DNA of 64,000 bases from Streptomyces griseofuscus (GTDB taxonomy: Bacteria; Actinomycetota; Actinomycetes; Streptomycetales; Streptomycetaceae): assembly GCF_014673495.1 (NCBI RefSeq), contig NZ_CP051006.1:8245001-8309000 (forward strand), given 5' to 3'. Shown here one piece after another: positions 55,593-62,745 of this stretch; the stretch's first letter is position 1, and every line of letters begins with the position of its first letter. Made by a program: the position numbers and the translations under genes. The notes beneath the pieces were generated by a model. The model saw only the letters and a list, made by a program, of their open reading frames with translations, was not told the DNA's origin and ran no database searches.

Positions 55593-56732
55593 ATGACCCC
55601 CGAACTGCGCACCGAACGCCTGGAGTTCCTCCCCTACCGGCCAGAACACGAGGACGTCTTCGTCGAGTTGCTGCGCGACGAGGAGGTGTGCCGCTGGATG
55701 GGCCAGGACCTCGTGCCCGAACCGCAGATCCGCGAGGTGTTCCGCGCGATCCTCACCGACATCTACCCCCAGGGACGGTTCGACGTCTGGGGCCTGTGGC
55801 TGGCGGGCCGCTACATCGGCCACGCCGAGGTGAAGCCGACCGGCAACGTCGAGGGCCATGAACTCGTCACCGCCCTCGCCCCCGGTTACTGGGGCCGGGG
55901 ACTGGGCGGCGAGGCGGTCCGCGGCCTGCTCCGGCACGCCGCCGAGAACCTCGGGCTCACCGAGGCGTACGGCATGGTCGGCGCCGAGAACACCGCCAGC
56001 CTGGCCATGTGCCGCCGCCTGGGCTTCCGCTATCTGCGCGATGTCGTCGGCGACGACGGCTCCGTGACGAAGCTGCTGGTCATCCCCACGGCGCAGGGCG
56101 GGTCGGAAGGGGCTTCGCGTACGGCCGTCGAGGCCACCGCGCAGACCCCGGCGCCCGGAGCCGGCACGACGGACGGCTCACCGCCCGCCGGAGCGCGGGG
56201 TGCCGAGGGCCTGACGGGAGCGCCGGGTGCGACGGACAGGGTGGGGGCGGCGAGTGGCGAGTACCTGGCCGGGGTTGTGGGCGGCGAGGGGCCGGCCGGT
56301 GCGCGGGGCGCGACGGGCACGGCCGGTGCGCGGGGTGTGACGGGCACGGTGGGGGCGGTGAGTGGCGAGGATCTGGCCGGGGTTGTGGGTGGTGAGGTCT
56401 CGGCTGGGGCGACGGGTGGCGAGGGCTTGGCTGGGGTTGTGGGTGGCGTAGGCCCGGCCGGGGCGCGGGGTGCGACGGGCACGGCCGGGGCGGCGGGTGG
56501 CGAGGGTCTGGCTGGGGTTGTGGGTGGCGCGGGGCCGGCCGGGGCGCGGGGTGCGACGGGCACGGTGGGGGCGGTGAGTGGCGGGAACCTGGCCGGGGTT
56601 GTGGGCGGCGAGGGCCCGGCCGGGGCGAAGATCGGCGAGGGCTTGGCTGGGGTTGCGGGTGGCGAGGGGCCGGCTGGGGCGGCGACCGGCGAGGGACTGA
56701 CTGGGGCGGCGAGTGCCGGGGAGGCGGGATGA
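55593..56732 (+). CDS. GNAT (RimJ/RimL-type) acetyltransferase with glycine-rich repeat tail
   Basis: A 379-residue two-part protein. Residues 1-170 form a GNAT domain of the Acetyltransf_3 type: RTERLEFLPYRPEHEDVFVE, acetyl-CoA loop ALAPGYWGRGLGGEAVRGLL, and GAENTASLAMCRRLGFRYL. Residues about 195-379 are low-complexity Gly/Ala/Val sequence built from nine-residue units (GEGLAGVVG, GEGPAGARG, ATGTAGAAG). ATG 55593 has GAGGAG (55581-55586). The gene lies between MbtH and the exporter and overlaps the exporter start. It may acetylate the peptide, a precursor or a self-target for resistance; the sequence does not decide. The tail is unusual for GNATs and could be an artefact of repeat expansion. 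Confidence 0.85.
   Translation: MTPELRTERLEFLPYRPEHEDVFVELLRDEEVCRWMGQDLVPEPQIREVFRAILTDIYPQGRFDVWGLWLAGRYIGHAEVKPTGNVEGHELVTALAPGYWGRGLGGEAVRGLLRHAAENLGLTEAYGMVGAENTASLAMCRRLGFRYLRDVVGDDGSVTKLLVIPTAQGGSEGASRTAVEATAQTPAPGAGTTDGSPPAGARGAEGLTGAPGATDRVGAASGEYLAGVVGGEGPAGARGATGTAGARGVTGTVGAVSGEDLAGVVGGEVSAGATGGEGLAGVVGGVGPAGARGATGTAGAAGGEGLAGVVGGAGPAGARGATGTVGAVSGGNLAGVVGGEGPAGAKIGEGLAGVAGGEGPAGAATGEGLTGAASAGEAG
56191..56726 (+). repeat. 27-bp-period glycine-rich coding repeats
   Basis: Units of nine codons (GExLAGVVG / GExPAGARG / ATGTxGAxG) recur about fifteen times in blocks of 18, 27 or 36 residues. The coding strand is very G-rich, with many GGG and GGGG runs (for example GGGGTTGTGGG near 56271). 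Parts give collagen-like Gly-X-Y triplets. The repeat runs to the stop codon. Confidence 0.9.
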
Positions 56733-57979
56733 GTCGGCCGCCGCTCGCCGATGAGGCCGCCGGGGTCGCGGACACCGGCCCGCGGCCGGGGCTGTGGCGC
56801 AACCGCGACTTCAACCTGCTGTGGGCCGGACAGTCCCTGTCCGATCTGGGCGGCGCCATGGTCGACCTGGCCCTCCCCCTACTGGTGTTGCAGCAGACCG
56901 GGTCCCCGACACGGGCCGGGGTCGTCGGCACCGCCGGGCTCGTCACCACCCTGGTGTGCCGACTGCCGGCCGGTGTCCTCGCGGACCGGTTCGACCGGCG
57001 TCGGCTGATGATCGTCTGCGACACGCTGCGGATCGCCGTGTACGCCCTGCTCGGCTGGGCGGTCCTGACGGGCGCCGCCCGCCTGCCGGTGATCCTCGCG
57101 GTGGTGATCGCCGGCTCCGCCGCCACCGCCGTCTTCAGCACCGCCGAACACGCCTCGGTACGCAGCCTGGTCCGCCCGGACCAGCTCGCCTCCGCCGTCG
57201 CCCGCAACGAGGCGCGGACCTACGGCGTGTCGCTGGCCGGGCCACCGCTGGGCGGCCTGCTGTTCGGGCTCGGCCGTTTCCTGCCCTTCCTGGGCAACGC
57301 GCTGAGCTTCCTGGTCTCCCTGGCGGCCGTCTGCTGGATCAGGCGGCCGCTCCAGGAGCCCCGCAAGGAGGTGGCGGCGCCCATCGGCGCGTCCACCGCG
57401 GAGGGGCTGCGCTTCCTGCTGGGACATCCGTTCCTGCGGGCCCTGCTGGCGATCGCCGCTCCGCTGAACATGGCCTTCACCGGCATGATCTTCGCGATGA
57501 CCCTCGCCCTGCGCCGGGCGGGCGTGGCACCGGTCCTGGTGGGTCTCGCCGGTGCGATCTTCGCGCTCGGCGGCCTCCTCGGGGCCTTCGCCGCCCCGGC
57601 ACTCCAGCGGCGTCTGCGGCTGCCCGTCCTGATCACCCTGCTGTGCTGGGTGACCGCCGCGCTGATGGCCGTCAGCACACTGCTGTCCGGCTCCGTCCTT
57701 GCCGCGGTGCCGCTGGCCGCCGCCGTCTTCCTCGGCCCCACCGCGAACGCCACCCTCTTCGGCCGCCAGGCCGCCGTCACCCCCGACCGCTTACAGGGCC
57801 GCGTGGTCAGCGGCGTCCTGCTCGCCGCCGGCTCGGCCGCCGCCCTCGCCCCCGTCCTGGCCGGCGCGCTGCTGGCCCACTGGAGTCCGGGGCCGGCCAT
57901 GCTGGTCTTCCCGGCCCTGGTCGTGGTCGCGGCGGTGACGGCCACCGTCAGCAAGGGCATCCGGACGATGTCGGCCTAG
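56729..57979 (+). CDS. MFS transporter, probable peptide exporter
   Basis: A 416-residue major facilitator of the MFS_3/enterobactin-exporter-like type, with about twelve hydrophobic segments. Signature pieces: LWRNRDFNLLWAGQSLSDLG at the start and the loop 2-3 motif GVLADRFDRRRLM. Its ATG overlaps the GNAT stop (ATGA), so it is translationally coupled as the last gene of the operon. Export or self-protection for the NRPS product is the contextual inference. Codon 355 is TTA (57791-57793). The convergent TetR gene begins 75 bases beyond its stop. Confidence 0.9.
   Translation: MSRPPLADEAAGVADTGPRPGLWRNRDFNLLWAGQSLSDLGGAMVDLALPLLVLQQTGSPTRAGVVGTAGLVTTLVCRLPAGVLADRFDRRRLMIVCDTLRIAVYALLGWAVLTGAARLPVILAVVIAGSAATAVFSTAEHASVRSLVRPDQLASAVARNEARTYGVSLAGPPLGGLLFGLGRFLPFLGNALSFLVSLAAVCWIRRPLQEPRKEVAAPIGASTAEGLRFLLGHPFLRALLAIAAPLNMAFTGMIFAMTLALRRAGVAPVLVGLAGAIFALGGLLGAFAAPALQRRLRLPVLITLLCWVTAALMAVSTLLSGSVLAAVPLAAAVFLGPTANATLFGRQAAVTPDRLQGRVVSGVLLAAGSAAALAPVLAGALLAHWSPGPAMLVFPALVVVAAVTATVSKGIRTMSA
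57791..57793 (+). other. In-frame TTA leucine codon in the exporter
   Basis: GAC CGC TTA CAG GGC, codon 355 of the MFS gene. Together with the TTA in NRPS1 it suggests that production and export both depend on the bldA tRNA. Confidence 0.85.
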
Positions 57980-58054
57980 GCCCCGTCGACGCCGTTGCCC
58001 GAGGTCCCGCGCCTGGAGGAGAATCCGGCCGCGGTGACTTCGGGCGCCCGGCGG

Positions 58055-58618
58055 TCATCGGCCGGTCGGGTCGAGGGCCGCTGTCACGAGCCGGTGCGCG
58101 TAGGCGGCGCCGAGTCCGTCCGGGCGGAAGAGGATGCGGTACATCAGCGGGGCGACGACGTGGTCGATGACCGTCTCGACGTCGGGGACCTTCTCCCCGC
58201 GTTGGGACGCGCGGGTGAGGATGACGTCGATCTGTTCCGCGGCGTAGGCGGAGCACTGGCCTGCGTTGCCGCCGTCCGGGTCGCCGAGGAGAGCGTCACG
58301 GATGTAGGCGCGGCCGGCGGGGGAGGACATCTCGTCGAGGAACTGCTCGGCCCAGGCCGTGAGATCGGCGGCCAGGGCGCCGTGATCCCCGGGCGCGGTC
58401 TCGGGCCGCAGCCGTTCGACCGCCACGTCCGACAGCAGCTCCTGGAGATCGCCCCAGCGTCGGTAGACCGTCGAGGGCGTCACGCCCGCACGCTGGGCGA
58501 TCATCGGTACCGTCAGGGCGTCGCGGCCCACCTCCGAGGCGAGTTCACGCACGGCCGTATGCACCGATGCCTGGACCCGGGCGCTGCGTCCCCCGGGGCG
58601 AACCATCTGCCTGCTCAT
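58055..58618 (-). CDS. TetR-family regulator of the amidase/MBL locus
   Basis: A 187-residue TetR protein. The helix-turn-helix spans about residues 12-60 (ALTVPMIAQRAGVTPSTVYR, RWGDLQELL), followed by a TetR_C-like domain (LAADLTAWAEQFLDEMSSP, VAPLMYRILF). The start ATG (58618-58616) is favoured over a much longer open frame that would run through the amidase gene. It lies 29 bases after the amidase in the same direction, so it may be co-transcribed, but an AAGC-N9-GCTT inverted repeat just upstream suggests its own autoregulated promoter. The same motif lies at the divergent promoter at 60299-60371. Confidence 0.88.
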   Translation of the reverse strand: MSRQMVRPGGRSARVQASVHTAVRELASEVGRDALTVPMIAQRAGVTPSTVYRRWGDLQELLSDVAVERLRPETAPGDHGALAADLTAWAEQFLDEMSSPAGRAYIRDALLGDPDGGNAGQCSAYAAEQIDVILTRASQRGEKVPDVETVIDHVVAPLMYRILFRPDGLGAAYAHRLVTAALDPTGR

Positions 58619-58631
58619 GACACCTACTTTA

Positions 58632-58648
58632 AAGCGAAATAGTTGCTT
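58632..58648. promoter_or_regulatory. Candidate TetR operator, AAGC-N9-GCTT
   Basis: Inverted repeat AAGC (58632-58635), nine bases, GCTT (58645-58648), within TTTAAAGCGAAATAGTTGCTT, 14 bases before the TetR start. The half-site spacing and flanking TTAAAGC match the site at 60350-60366. Confidence 0.55.
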
Positions 58649-60048
58649 CAGTGAGCCGCCCGCACCCGCGCGAGGTCCCGGGCCGGCTGGGTCTGCTCGT
58701 AGGCGTGGCCGGCCCGCAGGAGCACGCTCTCCTGGAGCGGTCGCCCGAGCAACTGCATACCGATCGGCAGCCCCGCGGCATCCTGGCCGACCGGTACGGA
58801 CAGGGAAGGGATCCCGGTGATGTTGGCCGGGGACGACAGACGTACGTAGGCGTCGGAGACACCCTCGACGGTGCCGTCGGCCCAGGTGATGGTCTCCTGA
58901 CCGGCCCTGACCGCGGTCGCCGGGACGGTGGGGGCGGCGATGAGGTCGACCTCCCGCAACATGCGGGCCCACTCCTGCCGCATGAGGGTGCGGGAACGCT
59001 GAGCGCGCAGATAGTCCCCGGCGGTCATCAGCTCGCCGGCTTCGAGCAGGATCCGGACATCGGCCTGGTAGAGCTCGGGGACCGTACGCAGGGTGGCCTC
59101 GTGGTAGGCGGTGGCCTCGGGCACCATCAGACCCCAGTGGGTGGCCTGGATGTAGCGGGTCATGGGGATCTCGACCTCGACGAGGCGTGCGCCGAGGGCC
59201 TGGAGCTGGTCGACGGCGCGCCGGACAGCGGCTTCGACCTCGGGGTCGACGTGGTCGAAGTAGTAGTTGCGCGGCACACCGACCCGCAGCCCCGTCAGAT
59301 CCGTGCCCGCGTCCGGCCGGTAGTCCGTGGCGGGTGTGGGCAGCGAGGCGGGGTCGCGCGGGTCGTGCTCGGCCAGGGCGGTCAGGACCAGGGACGCGTC
59401 CTCGACGGTGCGGGTGATCGGGCCGACGTGGTCCAGCGACCAGGACAGGGACGTGACGCCGTGCCGCGGGAGGAGGCCGTACGTCGGCTTGAGTCCGACC
59501 ACCCCGTTGAGCGCGGAGGGCACCCTGATGGAGCCGCCGGTGTCGGTGCCCAGGGCGAAGGTCGCCATGCCGGCGGCGACGGCGACCGCGGATCCGCCGC
59601 TGGAGCCGCCGGCGACCCGGCCGGTGTCCCAGGCGTTGTTGGTCTGCGGGGTGGTCAGGCCGTAGGCGAACTCGTGCGTCTGCGTCTTGCCCAGCAGGAC
59701 CGCACCGGCCGCCGCCAGGCGCGCGGCGACCGTGCTGTCGCCCTGCGCGCGGTGATCGGCACGGACCCGGGAGCCGGCGCTTGTCGCCGTACCCGCGACA
59801 TCGATCAGATCTTTGACGCCCATGGGGATGCCGTGCAGCGGGCCGAGACGGCGGCCGGCCACGATGTCGCGTTCCGCTTCACGGGCGGCCTCGCGGGCGC
59901 GCCCGGCGGTGACGGTGACGTAGGCCTGAAGCCGCGGCTCCAAGTGCGCGATGCGCTCCAGGACCGAGTCGGCCAGCTCGACGGGGGACAGCTGCCGGGT
60001 CCGGATCGCTTCGGCGGCCGCGGTCAGAGACAGTTCATACGGTCGCAT
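58648..60048 (-). CDS. Amidase-signature hydrolase (GatA/AtzE-like)
   Basis: A 466-residue amidase-signature enzyme. The Ser-cisSer-Lys triad is readable: Lys79 (GIPMGVKD), Ser149 (GGSSGGS) and Ser173 (GTDTGGSIR), with the family's 24-residue serine spacing. The start ATG (60048-60046) has AGGAGG (60061-60056), which rules out the longer open frame. It overlaps by 14 bases a tiny upstream gene resembling AtzG/GatC subunits, as in the AtzG-AtzE 1-carboxybiuret hydrolase pair. It should cleave an amide or carbamoyl substrate; which one is unknown. A role in indirect tRNA amidation is unlikely because no gatB is present here. Confidence 0.9.
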   Translation of the reverse strand: MRPYELSLTAAAEAIRTRQLSPVELADSVLERIAHLEPRLQAYVTVTAGRAREAAREAERDIVAGRRLGPLHGIPMGVKDLIDVAGTATSAGSRVRADHRAQGDSTVAARLAAAGAVLLGKTQTHEFAYGLTTPQTNNAWDTGRVAGGSSGGSAVAVAAGMATFALGTDTGGSIRVPSALNGVVGLKPTYGLLPRHGVTSLSWSLDHVGPITRTVEDASLVLTALAEHDPRDPASLPTPATDYRPDAGTDLTGLRVGVPRNYYFDHVDPEVEAAVRRAVDQLQALGARLVEVEIPMTRYIQATHWGLMVPEATAYHEATLRTVPELYQADVRILLEAGELMTAGDYLRAQRSRTLMRQEWARMLREVDLIAAPTVPATAVRAGQETITWADGTVEGVSDAYVRLSSPANITGIPSLSVPVGQDAAGLPIGMQLLGRPLQESVLLRAGHAYEQTQPARDLARVRAAH

Positions 60049-60244
60049 CGTGTGCCTCCTGTCCCGCTCGGTAGGCGGCGGCGGGCACGGTCTCACCGAA
60101 GTCCAGCTCGCGCAGGAGCGAGACCACGGAGTGGATGTGGTCGGCGGTGGCCGCGACCGCGGCATGGCGGTCGGCGGGCAGCGGGAGCCCGGCACGGGCG
60201 GCCCAGCGGGCCGCCTCGGGCGGGGTGAGTGCTGTGTCGGGCAT
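60035..60244 (-). CDS. Small AtzG/GatC-like amidase subunit
   Basis: A 69-residue protein, MPDTALTPPEAARWA...VSLLRELDFGETVPAAAYRA, with the helical N-terminus and LRELDFGETxPA tail typical of AtzG-like (DUF4089) proteins that wrap around and stabilise an amidase-signature partner. Its 3' end overlaps the amidase start by 14 bases, supporting a 1:1 complex. It is easily missed because of its size. Confidence 0.75.
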   Translation of the reverse strand: MPDTALTPPEAARWAARAGLPLPADRHAAVAATADHIHSVVSLLRELDFGETVPAAAYRAGQEAHDATV

Positions 60245-60298
60245 GGGTGTTCCGTTTCCGGGGTCCTCGGACTGAAGCGGCCCAGAGCGCCCCTCAGC

Positions 60299-60371
60299 GC
60301 TAAAAGCTAACCAATTGCGTTAGCTCACCGTAGGGGCTACCTTGCCTTAAAGCAAACGCATAGCTTTTAGC
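60299..60371. promoter_or_regulatory. Divergent promoter region with nested inverted repeats
   Basis: Three elements lie between the amidase operon and the MBL gene. A perfect 11-bp inverted repeat, GCTAAAAGCTA (60299-60309) with TAGCTTTTAGC (60361-60371). AGCTAAC-N7-GTTAGCT (60305-60325). AAGC-N9-GCTT (60350-60366), plus a one-mismatch copy AAGC-N9-GCGT (60304-60320). The region is AT-rich against its surroundings. It is likely the binding site of the TetR protein at 58055-58618, controlling both directions. Confidence 0.65.
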
Positions 60372-60416
60372 TCCCGACTCGCCGTGCCCGAGTCGTCCCC
60401 GAAGGACAGAAGGATC

Positions 60417-61340
60417 ATGAGTACTCAGCCGACCCCCACCCCGACGCCCGCCCCCTCCTGGACCCTGGGTGACGTCACCGTCCACCGCGTTGACGAGGTC
60501 CTTCTGCCGCCCGCGACCGGAACCTGGCTGCTGCCCGACGCCACCCCGGACCTCGTCGCCGCGCAGGACTGGCTGCGCCCCCACTTCGCCGACGACGAGG
60601 GCATCCTGCGCCTGGACAGCCACAGCTTCGCGTTCACCCTCGGTGGCCTGCGCGTCCTGGTCGACACCGGCATCGGCAACGGCAAGGAACGGGCCAACCC
60701 CGCCTGGCACGACCTGGACACCGACTACCTGCGCGATCTCACCGCCGCCGGATTCCCCCCGGACTCGGTCGACCTGGTGGTCCTCACCCACCTGCACGCC
60801 GACCACGTCGGCTGGAACACACGTAAGTCGGACGGCCGTTGGGTCCCGACATTCCCGAACGCCCGTTATCTGACCTCACGCACCGAGCGGGAGTTCTGGA
60901 CCGGGTACGACATGGAGGAGGCACGCGCGCAGATGTTCCGGGACTCCGTGATCCCCGTCGAGGAGGCAGGGCTGCTCGACCTCGTCGACGTCCCCGCCGG
61001 GGGCGCCGACATCCTCCCGGGCCTGCGCCTGCTGCCCACCCCTGGACACACCCCGGGACACGTGGCCGTCGAGCTGACCAGCCAAGGCCGGACGGCCCTG
61101 ATCACCGGTGACTGCATCCACCACCCGGTCCAGTTCGCCCACCCCGCCATCGGCGCCTGCGTCGACATCGACCCGCGCCGGTCCGAGGCCTCGCGGCGGG
61201 CCCTGCTCGCCTCCCTCGCCGGCTCGGACACCCTCCTCCTGGGCACCCACTTCGCGCCGCCCACGGCCGGTCATGTGGTCCGCCACCAGGACGGATATCG
61301 GCTCTCGCCCGTCCATGCCGGGCGCGGGGCGAGGAGTTGA
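60417..61340 (+). CDS. Metallo-beta-lactamase-fold hydrolase
   Basis: A 307-residue cytoplasmic MBL-fold enzyme. The metal site reads THLHADHVGW (His125, His127, Asp129, His130), with a third-ligand region TPGHTPGH and a TGDCIHHPVQFAHP Asp segment, as in lactonase/methyl-parathion-hydrolase-like members. The start at 60417 follows GAAGGA (60401-60406); an upstream in-frame start at 60384 is less likely. It is divergent from the amidase pair across a shared palindromic region, so the two probably act on related substrates under one TetR regulator. Lactonase, esterase and quorum-quenching activities are all possible. Confidence 0.88.
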   Translation: MSTQPTPTPTPAPSWTLGDVTVHRVDEVLLPPATGTWLLPDATPDLVAAQDWLRPHFADDEGILRLDSHSFAFTLGGLRVLVDTGIGNGKERANPAWHDLDTDYLRDLTAAGFPPDSVDLVVLTHLHADHVGWNTRKSDGRWVPTFPNARYLTSRTEREFWTGYDMEEARAQMFRDSVIPVEEAGLLDLVDVPAGGADILPGLRLLPTPGHTPGHVAVELTSQGRTALITGDCIHHPVQFAHPAIGACVDIDPRRSEASRRALLASLAGSDTLLLGTHFAPPTAGHVVRHQDGYRLSPVHAGRGARS

Positions 61341-61489
61341 CCGAGCTTTGGGACGAGCCGCGTAGCCGTCGGTGGCGAGGAGGGCGGCGGCCGAGTCCTC
61401 GGGTTCCGCTCGCTCGCCCTCGATTCCCCCGCGCCGGACCTGCTGTTGGCGCGTCTCGCACCGGCGGGCGGGCAGTCCGCGGTGGCCGG

Positions 61490-62242
61490 TCAGTAGGGGC
61501 GGTGCCCGGTGAGTTCCTGCCAGCGGTCGTGAGCGGCGGCGAGTTCCTTGCGCGCCGCGGGGATGCGGGGGTCACTGCCCTGCCGGGCGGTGACCTGTTC
61601 GAGGCGCAGCCGGGCACTCTCTTGCGCGGAAGTGTCGTTCATGGCCTGGCGCAGGTCGGCCTTCGCCTGCCGGAGCTGGGCGGGCCGATCCCGTTGGAAC
61701 GACTTGGCGGTGGCGATGGCGTTGTGGATGTCGACGACGAACTTGCGGACATGCTCCTCCGCGATGCCGGCCGTGGCATAGGTCACCAGATGCTGGCGTC
61801 CGTCCGGACCGATCAGGTAGAGGTGGCCGGCCGTCCTCGTGTGGTCGGAGCGGACGGCGATCTCGTGCAGGGGCAGATCTCCGCTGAAGTCGTCGGTCGA
61901 GACCGCGAGAACGTGTTCGTAGAGGGACAGAGCGCCGAGTTCGGCGCGGTAGCCCCCGCGGCCGGGGTCGCTCAGCCGCGCGAGGTGCTCCTCGGCGTCA
62001 CGCACCCGGCGCCGGTGGGCGGTGGCGGCGGCGTCGACAGCACCGCGCGCACCGGCCAGCTCCTTGCGCGCGGTACGCTCCAGGCCGCTCACGGCACTGC
62101 GCGCACGGTCGAGATCACGGCGCGCGGCGCCGTACTCCGAGGCGAAGGCGAACTTCCAGCCGCCCGGATACCGGTAGAGCTGTCTGCCGACCGCGGCCAC
62201 GGCGACCAGAGCGAGCAGAAGTATCCAGCCCCAAGCATGCAT
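61490..62242 (-). CDS. Membrane-anchored coiled-coil protein of unknown function
   Basis: A 250-residue protein. It begins MHAWGWILLLALVAVAAVG, a single N-terminal membrane anchor, followed by an Arg/Ala/Glu-rich helical stretch (about 45-100) likely to form a coiled coil. A beta-rich middle follows (YEHVLAVSTDDFSGDLPLHE, HLYLIGPDGRQHLVTYATAG) that resembles PH-like or SHOCT-associated domains, then a second charged helix. ATG 62242-62240 is selected because the protein then starts directly with the anchor. I do not recognise a named family. It is convergent with the MBL gene. Confidence 0.7.
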   Translation of the reverse strand: MHAWGWILLLALVAVAAVGRQLYRYPGGWKFAFASEYGAARRDLDRARSAVSGLERTARKELAGARGAVDAAATAHRRRVRDAEEHLARLSDPGRGGYRAELGALSLYEHVLAVSTDDFSGDLPLHEIAVRSDHTRTAGHLYLIGPDGRQHLVTYATAGIAEEHVRKFVVDIHNAIATAKSFQRDRPAQLRQAKADLRQAMNDTSAQESARLRLEQVTARQGSDPRIPAARKELAAAHDRWQELTGHRPY

Positions 62243-62539
62243 GATGCCCTCCCCCGTACGGCAGCCGGCGCCCCACGCCGTGACCGATGCCTCGGTGCTG
62301 TCCGCGTCGACGACTACCGGCAACGGGCACGGGCCGTCAAATCCATTACGACCCGGTCCGGTTACGGCAGAGCGCGAGCCGGGGACGGGCGCCGTCGGTG
62401 CGGGGGAGGGAAAAGCTGCCACCGAGCGGAACCGCCGGGAACGCGACCGTGTGCGCTCCGGCGACGCGCCGTCAGCCCGGTGCCGCCGACGGGCGAGTCA
62501 TCCGTCGACGGCTCGGCCAAGTGGTCCCCGGCCATGTGG
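62243..62539. other. Intergenic gap, nothing recognised
   Basis: About 300 bases between the ferredoxin gene and the membrane protein gene (both -). I see no coding signal, RNA or repeat. The promoter of the membrane-protein gene should lie in the left part. Confidence 0.5.
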
Positions 62540-62734
62540 TCATACGACCCTGATCGCCGACGTCGGACACCGCGCGGCCGCCTCCTGCGCCGCCTCCCGC
62601 TGGTCGGCCGGGGGAGTGGCGTCGAGGAGGATCACCGTGCCGTCGTCGTCGTTCTGGTCGAAGACCGCCGGGGCGGCGAGGACGCAGGCTCCCGCGCCGC
62701 AGCAGAGGTCCATCTCGATCTCGATCCGGGTCAC
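62540..62734 (-). CDS. 3Fe-4S ferredoxin, P450 electron donor
   Basis: A 64-residue ferredoxin starting at GTG 62734, eleven bases after the P450 stop. Cluster ligands: CCGAGAC early and CPTSAI near the C-terminus, the pattern of single-cluster 3Fe-4S ferredoxins that serve bacterial P450s. The longer open frame upstream overlaps the P450 and is not credible. It is presumably co-expressed with, and donates electrons to, the adjacent P450. Confidence 0.92.
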   Translation of the reverse strand: MTRIEIEMDLCCGAGACVLAAPAVFDQNDDDGTVILLDATPPADQREAAQEAAARCPTSAIRVV

Positions 62735-62745
62735 CGGGCCGCCCC

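Noticed and set aside
56191..56726. CRISPR-like or intergenic satellite array in the repeat after the GNAT domain.
   Set aside because: Units are contiguous, imperfect, 27 bp and kept in one open frame to the stop; there are no unique spacers.
58648..60244. Amidase and small subunit as GatA/GatC for Gln-tRNA synthesis.
   Set aside because: No GatB gene nearby, and the small protein ends like AtzG-type subunits; local TetR control also argues for a metabolic enzyme.
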